Below, one piece after another: positions 45,038-56,099 of a stretch of 64,000 nt of DNA; position 1 is the first letter of the stretch, and each line of letters begins with the position of its first letter. The notes under the pieces are model-generated. The model did no database searches. It saw only the letters and a list, made by a program, of their open reading frames with translations, and had not been told where the DNA came from. This stretch comes from Molossus alvarezi (taxonomy: Eukaryota > Chordata > Mammalia > Chiroptera > Molossidae): contig CM073887.1 in NCBI GenBank assembly GCA_037176705.1, positions 57,745,001 to 57,809,000 on the forward strand, written 5' to 3'. The translations under genes were made by a program, and so were the position numbers.

Positions 45038-45187
45038 GCTCACCTTCTGCAAATGCCGAAGCTGCAAACACTCCTCCTTCCCCTTCACACCCAATTCAAT
45101 CGCGCCGGCGGCCGATTTCCGCTTCTTTCCCACGAATCCCCAGCCAAGCCTCCTTCTCCTCCCGCCCCCTGGGACTAATCCAACCAA
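45038..45187 (-). promoter_or_regulatory. Possible divergent minus-strand first exon upstream of ASF1B
   Basis: On the minus strand GCAGAAG is followed by a GTGAGC donor (45043 down to 45038). Upstream of it an ATG at 45187 opens a frame of 48 codons up to the donor, rich in Gly, Arg and Lys. CpG-island promoters commonly start divergent RNAs. I cannot tell a coding exon from a lncRNA exon. Confidence 0.35.
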
Positions 45188-45720
45188 TAAGCTCTCAGAG
45201 AATCTGCTTTAGCACCGCCCTATTATCACCTGCCAATCACCGCAGATTCGAGCACCGCCCTCCCCGCCCTCTTAAGCGAGCGCCGCGCGCCACCGCTCGG
45301 CCGTTGGAGGTCCTGCTCCCCTTGGATTGAGTCTCCCGGAAGGGCTAGGCCGAAGGGCGGGCCGCGCCGGTGCGGGAACCCTCAGGATTGGTCGACAGGA
45401 GCCCCGCGCTCTGACTCAGCCTACCCCCGCCTGCGATATCTGAGTCTGAGACGCTGGAAATTGGTTCCCCGCGGATACCCAAAGAAGTCAAGGCGTGGTC
45501 CCGCCTCCCTTGCACAGCCGGAGAGGGAGCTCTGCTGATTGGTCCGGGAACTCTCGGCGCGCGCAGCCCGGCTCTCCAGGATTGGCTAACGGAGTGCTTA
45601 CGCAGCCGGGGAGCGTTTACGGTGATTGGTCGGGGGGTGCGGCCTGCTATTTGAAGGAGGCGCGCGGACCGTATGCGCACTTCAGTCCGCGGACAGAGGA
45701 GGTGGGAGGTTTCGTGGGCA
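45184..45720 (+). promoter_or_regulatory. ASF1B: ASF1B promoter: CCAAT-box array plus CHR
   Basis: CpG-rich and without a TATA box. Forward CCAAT boxes lie at 45184 and 45233, and reverse ones (ATTGG) at 45387, 45460, 45538, 45581 and 45625. The last three are 43-44 bp apart, and a TTTGAA cell-cycle homology region (CHR) follows at 45650-45655. NF-Y boxes at fixed spacing upstream of a CHR are the known layout of G2/M and late cell-cycle promoters bound by DREAM/MMB, which fits a proliferation-linked histone chaperone. Transcription probably starts at about 45670-45720. Confidence 0.75.
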
Positions 45721-45790
45721 ACGCTGTCCCGCTGACCCTACAGGACCCAGACGTGGGCTCGGCCCCAACTCAACCGCGCCCGGCGAGGCG

Positions 45791-45899
45791 ATGGCCAAGG
45801 TGTCGGTGCTGAACGTGGCGGTGCTGGAGAATCCGAGCCCTTTCCACAGCCCCTTCCGGTTCGAGATCAGCTTCGAGTGCAGTGAAGCTCTGGCGGACG
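45791..45899 (+). CDS. ASF1B: ASF1B exon 1 (coding part)
   Basis: Start codon in context GGCGATGG, in-frame with [20 protein letters not shown] and on to [13 protein letters not shown] sequence (ECSEALAD). Ends one base into the Asp37 codon; donor GTGAGG at 45900. The 5' UTR reaches back to about 45670-45720. Confidence 0.96.
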
Positions 45900-48800
45900 G
45901 TGAGGCTAGGCCTGCGGGGACACTGCCCCCTCCCCGCGTTCCCTTGCCAACCCGACTTTCCTGTAAAGACCCTCGCGGCCAACTTCCTACCCGGTGAAAT
46001 AACCCCCAGATCATGATCTAACCACCCTCCCTCCCTGCCAGCCCAACCTCCGCGTAGAGGCTACCTCCCACTCTACCCCACTGCCAACCCGACCCTTTCC
46101 GCACGGGTTCTCTCATTTCCCACGGTGGAGACCTCATCATCCCCGCCCAAACACACTTTCCTATGGAGCTCCTGGGCTCCCGTTTCTATGTGGAGACCTC
46201 AGCCGCCATTCTTTAACCTGCGGAGACCCTCAGCCACCCCATGTTCTATTTCTGTATAGAAGTTTTTATTTTAACGTTACGGTCATTCAGTCTTCTTCAC
46301 TCATCATCCCCTCTCTGGCGAGCCACTCCCATCTCACTTTTTTCCTAGGGAGACTCCAGTCCTCAGCCCCCTCCCATTTTGCCAATTCCCCTGTGGAGGC
46401 CTCTCTCCCAGTTCTCCCAGTGAAACCGTCCTGTTACCCTTTTTCCCTGTGAAGAAGGTCCCTGGACCCATGGCAAGACCTCACTCATCCCCATCTCCCC
46501 ACTTTTCACACAATAATCTCCTCCCCAACTTGCTATTTAAACAATACCACCCACTTGTTTTCTACCCCAAAGCATATACCATAGAACCTGGCTTCCCTCC
46601 TCCTTATCCTGGCCCCAACCTTATACTCTTTTTTTTTTTTTTTTATCCTCACCCGAGGACATTTTTCCATTTTTTGTTCAGGTAGAGCGGGAGGGAGAGA
46701 GAGGAACAGAGAGAGAGAGAGAAACATCGATGTGAAAGGGACACATCGAGTGGCTGCCACCCGCACGACCGACCAGGGCCGGGGACAAACTGCAACCGAG
46801 GTACGGGCCCTTAGCGGGAACCGAACCCGGGTCTCTCAGGACCGCAGGCCGACGCTCTAACCGCTGAGCCAAACCGGCCAGGGCCAACCTTATACTCTTG
46901 AGCTCCACCTGGGGAGGTATGGCCTGGCTTCCAGCTCCAGTCTTTGAGGAACTTACTTTCCCCAGCTTCCATTCTTCTCTCTTCCCTGACTATCGGCTTT
47001 GACGAATACACTCAAATTTGAAGAGTGGGCTAGTTAGGCAAGCATTAGCCATTTCCCACTGTTTGCCCACCAGGTTCCAGCTGACCTACTGCAAAAATTC
47101 TTTTAGCACTTTTTTTTTGTCTGTATTTATTTGAGAGAGAGAGGAAGGGAGAGGGAGAGAGAAACGTCGATGAGCAAGAACATCAGTTGGTCACCTCCTG
47201 CATGCCCCACACTGGGGATTTGGCCCACAACCTGGGCATATGCCCTGACCGGGAATCGAACCAGTGACCTCTTGGTGTATGGATCAATGCTCAGCCACTA
47301 AGCCACACCAACTGGGCTCTTTTAGCACTTCTGATGGTCTGACCTAGTCTGGTTAGGTGGGCTGGGCTGGGCTGGGCTAAATCATGTTGGTTTTCAGCTT
47401 CAAACAATCAGCTGGGAGGTCACAACCTTTTGGGCATCTTTTCCAAGGTGCTTTCACAGATGTGCTTATTCATCTGTGTGACATAAAGGTAGACATGGCT
47501 CTCATCTCACAGATGAGAAGGAGGAAGCCACAAAGAATGAAAGACCTTTCAAGGAAAGGTCTATAAAAAAAAAAAAAAAAAAATCTGAAGTCATCCAGGG
47601 AGTCTTGGCACCACTTTCAGGAGTAAATGCTTTCATTTTATTGCACTTCACAGATGTTGAGTTTTTTACAAATTTAAGGTAAGATTCTTACCAGCAAAAG
47701 GATCACTACTTACTTTATTGTTGTGGGTTGGAACTAAACCCACAGTACCTCTGAAGTGTGACTGTACTCCATCAGACCACTTCTCTGGCAGTTGAAAAGA
47801 AAAGAGACAGAAGCTGAGGAGGTAAAGATCTATGAGGTACGGGCATACCAAACAAGCACCTCTGGGTGGTAGTTGGGTAGTTTGCTTGCAAAGCCAGCCA
47901 CTGGATTAGTTTAGGGTTGATACAATCGGAGATGTTTGTGTGCTTGGGCTGGACCAATGGATCAGTTTCTCTCTGGTTTCTCTTTTTAAATTATGTGGTC
48001 TACTGTGGCTAACTATAGAGTGAATCCAGTTAAATCCTTTCTCTAACAAAGCAGGGTATAAGTAAATTAAGTGTAGAATGTCACTGTAGAATAAGATTTA
48101 ATTTTGAAGCCAGGAGGAGATGTAAAGGGCTAATAGATTGAAGAATTCACAGTTCCCAGATGGCAAGAGATCAGGTTTCAATCACCCTGTTTATACTCCT
48201 TGCATGTAAAAGTGGGTGTGTGGTCATTATCTAGTACTTTTATCCTAGGAAACCCCTGCCCTGTTAATTTACTAATCTGTTTATAACATCATAGTTGAGG
48301 TGCAGAGTCAATCTGCTGGTCATTATATTTTAATAGAAACAATGACTTCTACAAGGTCACACAGCTGATTGGTATAATTATTGACATTAGGGCATGTTCT
48401 GAATTCAGTGTTGTTTATCTTTGCTGAAACCTGGGAAAGAAAGAATGCATCTCCTGTTTTAGAAGTAGGACATAAATAGAACTGATCATATAATTTATTT
48501 CCACATTAGGACTCTCAAAAGAGAGTGAAGGGAGTACTATTATTAATTATACCTGGACAATAAAGCTTTTGCTCAGAGAAACTCAAGTTGAAAAGCAAAC
48601 TCTGACCTGGAAATCCAGACTCTGGTTCTTCCCCTTAAGGCTCTCCATAGCTCTAACCTGTCAGCTTGCTTTCTGTCTCTTCCCACAGAACAGAGAATTT
48701 GATTCCTCCCTGTCTCCCAAAAGATGGAATGGGCCTGGCTTTAGAAGTCTCAGATCCTGGAGTAATCTCAGTCTTGTTACCTCGACACTAGCAACTGCAG

Positions 48801-51800
48801 ATCTGACAAGACACCTAAACCACAGCCAGTCAGCTGACCTCATTTCCCAAGGGCTCCAAGCCCCTTTTGCTTTATTTTCTCCTAAGCACCAGGAAATAGA
48901 TGCTTCCAAAATGTGGGTCCACATTTAGCATATTAGGTTTGACATCTCCCCACCCCCTTTAGTTGAGAAATTCAACAGGCACTGCTTGAATAAGTCATGG
49001 GACCAGATGTTTAGACCCACTGCTGTGGTCAGGCCAAGGTTCATCTGTATGATTATGAATAAAAATAAAATGATAAACTGAAAAAAGCCTACTAGATAAG
49101 TTTTTTAAATGGCAGGAAACAGGTCCCTCAGCTATTTCAACTACAATAATATTTTACGTCTTTTTCTTTTTCTTTTTTAATCCTCACCCAAGGAAATTTT
49201 TTTCCATTTTATCTACAGATAGAGTGGGAGGGAGGGAGAGAGAGAAACATCAATGTGAGAAAGACACTTTGACCGGTTGCCTCCTGCACAGCCCCGACCA
49301 GGGCCAGGATGAACTGCAACTGACGTATATGCCCTTGACTAGAATTGAACCCACGACTCATTGGTCCGCAGGCCGACGCTCTAACCACTGAGAAAACCAG
49401 CCAGGACTTTATGTGTTTTATTATGCTGTTGGTTTTGGTTTTGTTTTCATAAATAGTGGAGGAGTCTGGCCAGTGTGGTTCAGTGGTTGAACGTCAACCC
49501 ATGCACCAAGAGGTCACCGGTTTGATTACTAGTCGGGACACATGCCCACGTTGTGGGCCCGATCCCCAGTGGGCAGCATGCAGGAGGCAGCCAGTTGATG
49601 TTCTCTCACATTGATGTTTCTATCTCTCTTTCACTTCCTCTCTCTCTCTAAAATCAATAAAGGGAAAAAAGAAATTAAAAATAAAATAGCCGCCCTGGCC
49701 GGTTTGGCTCAGCCATTAGAGCATCAGCCTGTGGTCCAGAGAGACCCAGGTTCGGTTCCCGCTAAGGGCATGTACCTTGGTTGCAGTTTGTCCCTGGCCC
49801 TGGTTGGTTGTGTGGGTGGCAGCCACTTGATGTGTCCCTTTCACATCGATGTTTCTCTCTCTCCCTCTCCCACTCTATCTAAGCAAAGAATGGAGAACTG
49901 TCCTTGGGTGAGGATTGAAAAAAAAAAAAAAATAGTGGAGGAGCATCTTGTGTAGTGGTTAGATCATAAAGTTAGGGTATAAAGACAAAATGTAATGCAG
50001 TTGTCTTTGAAATTGCCCCAAAGATTAAATACACATGTGATGTATAAAATCGTGTCCTGTATCCCTGGTGGTTTGGCTCAGCGGTTGGAGCGTTGGCCTG
50101 TGGACCAGAGAGTCCTGGGTTCAGTTCCTGCTAGGGGCACATACCAAGAAAAAAAAAGAAGAAAAATTGTGTCCTGTATTCGATAGGAGTGAGTTTGTGC
50201 TGTATTGGTGACTGATATTCCATATCTAATTCTAAAGAGGGTTATGTTAAAAAATGAAGCCACTTAAGTATACTTCAGCTTAAAACACTTCAACTTTAAG
50301 ACGATTCCAATAGTTGGTCCTTATCTTTTGTCTTCTGTAGATGTTTTTGTTAGCTCCAACTCCTGAGTCGTCATTTCTCTGACCCCCTGTTAATTCTCTG
50401 GTTAATTTCTCCAGTATTTTTTTTTTTTTTTTATCCTCACCCGAGGACATTTTTCCATTTTTCACTCAGATAGAGCGGGAAGGAGAGAGAGGAAGAGAGA
50501 GAAACATCGACGTGAAAGGGACACATCGAGTGGCCGCCACCCACACGACCCAACCAGGGCCAGGGACAAACTGCAGCCAAGGTACATGCCCTTAGCGGGA
50601 ACCGAACCCCGGTCTCTGTGGACCGCAGGCTGACACTCTAACCGCTGAGCCAAACCGGCCAGGGCTCCAGTATTTTTTTTTTATCCTCACCCGAGGACAT
50701 TTTTCCTTTTTTGTTCTGGTAGAGTGGGAGGGAGAGACAGGAACAGAGAGAGAGAGAGAAACATCGATGTGAAAGGGACACATCAAGTGGCTGCCACCCG
50801 TACGACCAACCAGGGCCGGGGACAAACTGCAACCGAGGTACGTGCCCTTAGCGGGAACCGAACCTGGGCCTCTCGGAACGCAGGTCGACGCTCTAACCGC
50901 TGAGCCAAACTGGCCAGGGCAATTTCTCCAGTATTGAGGGATCCACTCTGACCCACTTGCCTGGCCACCCATGTAGTGTGTTTTCCTATCAGCACCCACA
51001 CAGTCTTTGTTTAGGTTTTGCTAACAGTATTAAACATAACGTGCCCGTGGTGTGCCCTGAATCTGCTTTCAGTCTCCTTTTTATCTTCTCCATCCCCAGC
51101 ACATTAGTTAAATGCACACATGTGTTATTCCAACTGGTGATGGGGGAGAGGCCAGGAGAAAAGATAACCAAAATCTAGACCTGTGTGAGAAAGGTGAGAA
51201 CAGCTAGCTGGTTTTCTGTTTGTTCCAAACATGTTATGTCTAGTCATGTAACTACTTGTAGCAAAAATAAATCAATAAACTTAATCCTCCCTGCAAATAA
51301 TAAAGATACTAGAGTATGAACCCCAGTGACCCCTTCGAAGTGGGGGTGTCGCACTGTATCTCAAACCTGCTTGGTCCCTGAGTAGACTTGGGTGGAACTG
51401 CACAGGGACAGGAAGCCAGTGTATCGAAGAGGAACTTGGGGCTTAGGTGACCAACCTTCATAGCTATGGCCCAGCATCAGTGTGCTTCTGAAGTTGGATG
51501 CACTTGCAGGACACTGGACCAAGGAATAGGGCAGCTTCCAAGAGCGTTTGCTTCCTGTGAAAATCACAGCTTGTGAAACTTCCCCCAGTTGCTGGAGTGG
51601 TAGGTTGTGTAATTTCAGAGAACCTAAAATAAGTTTCAGGTCTCCTGCCAAGCTTCCCTGTACTAATGTGACCTTGCCCCTGATACACTTGGACCTCTTG
51701 CAAGAGGTAGTGGTCACTGGGAATTTCCTGTGATTGATGAGCATGATCTCCTTAAGCACTTTTTCTTTCATCTTGCCAGAACATCCTCAGGGATGAGGTC

Positions 51801-53763
51801 CCCTCTACTGGATCAAGTGCAAGAGAGTTGGGGTTAGAGGATCACCTATGATGCCACATTTTTTGATTGAGCCATCAACAGTGGTCATAAACAGGCATGA
51901 CTCGGTACTGGATCTGGAAGACCTGGGGACTGGCTGACTCCTCCAGCAGCCTCATCTTCCCTCTCCTGCCGGCTGGCTGTCCTGCTGTATTGGAATCTGC
52001 CACCCTGCCCCAGTTGTCGAGGGATCTACTCAGTTTGGTGGCACCAGTCCCTGTGTGTGAAAGAGGATGCTGCTTCCTATCCCAGTACCCAGTGGGCAGG
52101 GCCCTGAAATGGCCCAACTCCCTGCTGTTCCCTCCTCAGGACGCCTCCATCACGTGGCTCTTAATTCAGCCTCTGCCATACGGTTTGCCCTCTGGCTTTG
52201 AGAGGTCCGAGTTTCCCTGAGATGCATAGTCAAGGTCGCCTGGCAAAGCTAGGCCCACCGAGAAATTTCCCACTCCCATTGGAAGTAAGAGCTTCCTGCC
52301 CACCCCAGTGTTTAGGACTACAGTGCCTGGTACTTAGTACCCAGAGTGAGTGTCAGGTGTTATTGAGCATAAGAGTTTTACCATATTAAGGATCTGTCCA
52401 AAACTAACATGTGAAGATCCTTTTCCTGCCTTCTTGATGTCAATTTATTTCAATTCTTTAATACCCTATGTCCTTGCAGACTTGGAATGGAAGATCATTT
52501 ATGTCGGCTCAGCTGAGAGTGAGGAGTTTGATCAAATCCTAGACTCGGTGCTGGTCGGCCCTGTCCCAGCAGGGAGACACATGTTCATCTTTCAGGTAAG
52601 AAAGGAGGCTTTAGGCCTTCATACATAGAAACATCCTCTTCTACCCAAAAGCGCACAGCATAGTTTAGTGGTCAAAAGTTCAGGTTCAAATCCTCATTCT
52701 GCTTAAGAACTGTCTGATCTCTCAAAGGTACTTGAAATACCTCCCTTTCCTCCACCTCTGTGTGGTGACTGTTACCATAAACCATTGATTCACAGTTGAT
52801 CTTCATTAGTCACAGGAGTTACATTCTGTAAAGCTGCTGTGAACAGTGAGATAGTGAATACTGAACCATGGCCCCACAGGAAATACAGGGTTAGGTTCCA
52901 GCGTGTCACATTTATGTCATCTAGTCAATACATAACCTTGTTTTGGTGTGTTTAAATACCTGTTAGTATTATTGTTGATTCATTAACACTGAACTCAGAG
53001 CAGTTGGTGCTAAGGCCCAGGATGTGTTTTCCCTAGGCCGATGCCCCCAACCCATCCCTCATCCCTGAGAGTGATGCCATTGGTGTGACTGTGGTCCTCA
53101 TCACCTGCACCTACCATGGACAGGAGTTCATCCGTGTGGGCTACTATGTCAACAATGAGTACCCTGACCCAGAGTTGCGGGAGAACCCACCCCCAAAGCC
53201 AGACTTCTCTCAGGTGGGGTCTTTCTACACTTCCAGTTCTAGATCAGCTAGCTCCTTTGCATTTTGGGGGAGTTGAGTTATTGGATTTGGGAGCTAAGGT
53301 CACTTAAAGTTTTCAAGTAATACTCAGTGAGAGAGGTATTTTTTCTCAGAAGCATGCCTCACAGAATTAAGATTAGATAGGTCCTGGCCCTAAATCATGG
53401 TACACAGGCATTCCCTGGAGTCTCACACATATTGTTGGTGATGGAATAAGCAAGGTCGGCTCTTCATGGGCCTTGGGGGGTGGACTGGGGGTGCCCTAGC
53501 TTTGTGGGAGTAATGAGAGGGCATGCTGAAAGTTGATGTTTTTCTTCCTGCCCTAGCTCCAACGGAACATCTTGGCCTCGAATCCCCGGGTGACCCGTTT
53601 CCACATCAACTGGGACAACAACACGGATAGGCTGGAGGCCATAGAGAACCAGGATCCTGCCCTAAGCTGCAGCCTCCCCATCAACTGTACCCCTGTCAAG
53701 GGTTTGGGGCTCCCTGGTTGCATCCCTGGCCTCCTCCCCGAGAACTCAATGGACTGCATCTAG
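45791..53763 (+). CDS. ASF1B: ASF1B histone H3-H4 chaperone, 4 exons, complete
   Basis: Binds the H3-H4 dimer in the nucleus and hands it to CAF-1 or HIRA during replication-coupled and -independent nucleosome assembly. Exons 45791-45899, 52480-52595, 53037-53213 and 53557-53763 join to 609 nt (202 residues plus stop), the exact length of the human protein. The protein starts [20 protein letters not shown] and has the conserved Ig-like core. Val94 of GVTVVLITC in the H3-binding face and Asp36-Asp37 in the HIRA/CAF-1 binding groove are present. The C-terminal tail (SMDCI end) is the B-type tail, unlike ASF1A. All introns are GT-AG. No defect seen. Confidence 0.97.
46631..46883 (-). repeat. VES-like SINE, type A, reverse, very young
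   Basis: Near-consensus copy (ATCCTCACCCGAGGACAT ... CTGAGCCAAACCGGCCAGGG) with a perfect 16-bp duplication CCAACCTTATACTCTT at 46615-46630 and 46884-46899. Confidence 0.95.
47112..47317 (-). repeat. VES-like SINE, type B, reverse
   Basis: Perfect 13-bp duplication TCTTTTAGCACTT at 47099-47111 and 47318-47330. Right end GAGCC-like head is diverged (AAGCCACACCAACTGGGC). Confidence 0.92.
49164..49408 (-). repeat. VES-like SINE, type A, reverse
   Basis: Left end AATCCTCACCCAAGGAAA, right end GAGAAAACCAGCCAGGAC. Diverged; flanks TTTTACGTCTTT/ACTTTATGTGTT are only loosely similar. Confidence 0.85.
49466..49934 (+). repeat. Tandem type B and type A SINEs within one target duplication
   Basis: Type B at about 49466-49688, then type A at 49690-49930. 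The 14-bp repeat AAATAGTGGAGGAG lies before the type B copy (about 49453) and after the type A tail (about 49932). A shorter AAAATAG copy at the junction suggests the type A copy entered the type B tail. Confidence 0.88.
50063..50162 (+). repeat. Short, head-only VES-like SINE
   Basis: Only the tRNA-like part (CCCTGGTGGTTTGGCTCAGC to GGGGCACATACC) and an A-rich tail. Flanked by a 17-bp duplication, AAAATCGTGTCCTGTAT and AAAATTGTGTCCTGTAT, so it inserted in this short form. Confidence 0.9.
50404..50935 (-). repeat. Two reverse type A SINEs at the same target site
   Basis: Copies at 50419-50664 and 50675-50920. The outer duplication AATTTCTCCAGTATT is at 50404-50418 and 50921-50935, and its inner part CTCCAGTATT recurs at 50665-50674 between them. 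The second insertion therefore used the same nick region as the first. Confidence 0.93.
52480..52595 (+). CDS. ASF1B: ASF1B exon 2
   Basis: Encodes [20 protein letters not shown] to [10 protein letters not shown]. Acceptor GTCCTTGCAG, donor GTAAGA at 52596. Core beta strands of the Ig-like fold. Confidence 0.96.
52596..53036 (+). other. ASF1B: ASF1B intron 2 with a DNA-transposon remnant
   Basis: About 52790-52998 carries an old DNA-transposon remnant (GCTGTGAACAGTGAGATAGT, GGAAATACAGGGTTAGGTTC, AATACATAACCTTGTTTTGG), probably Tigger-related. It ends about 40 bases before the exon 3 acceptor. Confidence 0.55.
53037..53213 (+). CDS. ASF1B: ASF1B exon 3
   Basis: Encodes [20 protein letters not shown], then [20 protein letters not shown] to PKPDFSQ. 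It contains the histone H3-contact Val94 and Arg108. Acceptor TTCCCTAG, donor GTGGGG at 53214. Confidence 0.96.
53557..53763 (+). CDS. ASF1B: ASF1B exon 4 (coding part)
   Basis: Encodes [20 protein letters not shown] to [11 protein letters not shown] and stop TAG at 53761-53763. The first part completes the fold and binds histone H4. The rest is the disordered B-type tail. Acceptor CTGCCCTAG. Confidence 0.96.
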   Translation, partial: LQRNILASNPRVTRFHINWDNNTDRLEAIENQDPALSCSLPINCTPVKGLGLPGCIPGLLPENSMDCI

Positions 53764-54715
53764 CTGGGGGACTCTAGGCCCTACCTGGGCCCAGCTAAGA
53801 CTACAGCCAGTCTCCTGACACATCTGGGGGTGGGGCATTCGGGCCTCCTGGAGAGTCCTGTGGGGGCCATCTGGAAGACTTTGGGGCCATCAACTACATT
53901 CAGGCCTGTCAAACTTGTCTCTAAGGGAGGAACAGGCCTCAGGTCTCTCCCAGCCTCAGCCCAGAAGGATTATCTCACCTTTACTGCCCAGGCCTTTAAA
54001 AAGCAGGTACTTCAGTTCTTAATTCTAACTTACGTCCTTTCTCTCTTCCACACATAGGTCATTGTGTCACCATGCTCCCATATAAGTACCATTGACCCAC
54101 AGCTCTTCCCACAGACCTCCTTGGCCTACCTTGAGGCTTTCTTGGTCAATGGTTCAGGCCCTATTGGGCCAAAGGCTCTGTCATTCCTTTCCCTTCCCAA
54201 ACATCTGAATAGATCAACCCAGTTTTCTGGAGTCACAAGGAATTTGGGTTAGAAGGTAGACTTGGAAAAAATTTCTGTCCTTTTCTCAGAACAATTTTTA
54301 GGTCTTTTCAATCTAGCAGCCCCTGGAAAACTCTGTTCCCAATAGTGTGATAAGCAGGATGCTGAGGAATGATGGTTGACTCTCCTCTCAATCACAACCA
54401 CCTTCTTATTACCTCCTAACTGGACCTGGATTTCCCTGGAGGCTGCCACTGTGGGGAGATGGCATGTTGGAGCGGCCTGCTGGGCTCTTGTCTGTTGGTA
54501 TTAGGGCCCCTCTGCCTCTGGCTGATCTGCCCTCTGCTAAGACCTCATGCTCTCACAGGCTGTAGAGTGATTGTAGGCATGAACAGTAGGGGCCCTGAAA
54601 ACCTCCCTCCCCCACCATACTCTGCCACATTCCCCATCCCTTTGCTGCTATGTGGATGCTGTTGGTGATTAGTTTGTATATTAAAGGGTTTTTATATTAA
54701 ATATGTTTGGTTGGT
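53764..54715 (+). other. ASF1B: ASF1B 3' UTR
   Basis: About 0.95 kb from the stop to two ATTAAA signals (54680 and 54696). No SINE inserted. Confidence 0.8.
54680..54701 (+). terminator. ASF1B: ASF1B polyadenylation signals (ATTAAA x2)
   Basis: ATTAAA at 54680-54685 and 54696-54701, followed by a TGTTTGGTTGGTC GU-rich element. No AATAAA nearby. Confidence 0.75.
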
Positions 54716-55850
54716 CTAAAAATGCATTTCATTTATACTGATTGTTTCTGCTTTTGTCTTGGGTGTCCATCTTTCCTTGGAACATAGGGTGGAGGTCCTC
54801 TTGTGCTGACCATTGGGTTGACTGCCCCTTAGCTCCTTGTTCAGCTTTTTGTTCTAGTTCTAATTGGTTGTATAGTTGTAATCCAGACTGAGATTCAGGA
54901 AGGGGTTTTTATTTGTTGAAACTTAAGCAATGCAGCTGTTGTAAAGCATAACCAGTGATTTTTTCCCCCCAGACGGTGACCTTGACCCACAGGAAGAAAT
55001 TAACATTGTATTCCAAGGACACAGCAACACTTTCATTAAATTTTATTTAACCTTTCTTTGTAACTTCACAGCCAGAGCTAGAGTAGTTTGGCTGGAGAGC
55101 CATTTCCCCATAATTCACATACGAGCCCCAACTCTTCCTTCCCTGAGACTATGGTCGACTTAGGAGCATGGGTGCAGACAGCAGCTGGGTAGGGTGCAGG
55201 GTGTAAAAATCTATAGGAAGAGCAGTGAGTCAGCTAGCTTGTAGACCTAAGACCCCCTAAACCCCTCCAAGGCAAGGAGAGCTGGCTCATCCAGTCCCCT
55301 GCCCCTCTGACCACCTCTTGTTTTGGTTTTCTTCTGCCTAAGTGGCTCTAAACGGGGTGGGGGGGGGTGTTTGCTCCCCAGGGCACAATCAGCAATCAAT
55401 GTCCAGGTGGTTTTAGTTGTCATTTCCGGTGGAGGTGGAGGTCCTACTGGCGTCCAGTGGGTAGAGAAACGGGATGTACTATAGTGCACAAGACAGTCCT
55501 CCCAGCAAAGTGATCAGGCCCTAAGTGTCAGTAGTGTGGCAGTGGGAAACCCTGATCGCCCTCAGTCTCTGTGTGTATAAAAGGGCACCCTGAAGACAGA
55601 TTCCCTCTGCATTCCCCAAAGGTAATCTTAAACCTGACTCTGCCCCAGATCTTTCATCTGTATAATGGGAGTAATGATAGTGCCTGCGTGACAAGGCTGT
55701 GGTGAGAAATAATGAGTCGCAGGAACCCAGTGTGGATACCAGGAACAGGACTGACACTGAGGGCCCCCTCCCAACAGCTCCTTGCTCCGGAGGACCTGCC
55801 TCCTCCAGGAGCCCAGCCCAACTGGCCTGCTGGGTTATCCTGCGCCAGGC
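54716..55850. other. ASF1B-PRKACA intergenic region
   Basis: About 1.1 kb without a gene. A MIR-like fragment lies at about 55620-55720 (CTTTCATCTGTATAATGGGA). A run of nine G is at 55360-55368. Confidence 0.65.
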
Positions 55851-56099
55851 CTTATGAATGACGACGGCCGGCGACCTCTGACCCGCGGCATCGCTGCGCC
55901 CCTCCCCCGCTGGCAGGTGGACAGCGACTGCGCCGGGGTAAGGGGACCGCGGAGCCAACCTCGGCTGGCCCGCGGCCGCTGCCGCACTGAGCGGGGGCGG
56001 GGGACTGCGGCGTGCACCGGGCCGGGCGTGCGCCCGCCTGGACCGCCTCCTGATCCTCCGAGCGCGGCGCGGCCTCCCGCCAGCTCCGGCCGCCTAGCC

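Larger units (their letters stand above)
45900..52479 (+). other. ASF1B: ASF1B intron 1
   Basis: 6.6 kb. Contains eight VES-like SINEs (listed), an A-run at about 47565-47583, and unique stretches at 46000-46610, 47340-49150 and 50940-52470. A minus-strand open frame at 51361-51771 resembles no protein I recognise. Confidence 0.7.

Noticed and set aside
51361..51771. Minus-strand ORF of 136 codons in ASF1B intron 1
   Set aside because: Checked as a possible processed pseudogene. I recognise no protein in it, and no poly(A) tail or target duplication is evident. Left as unassigned intron.
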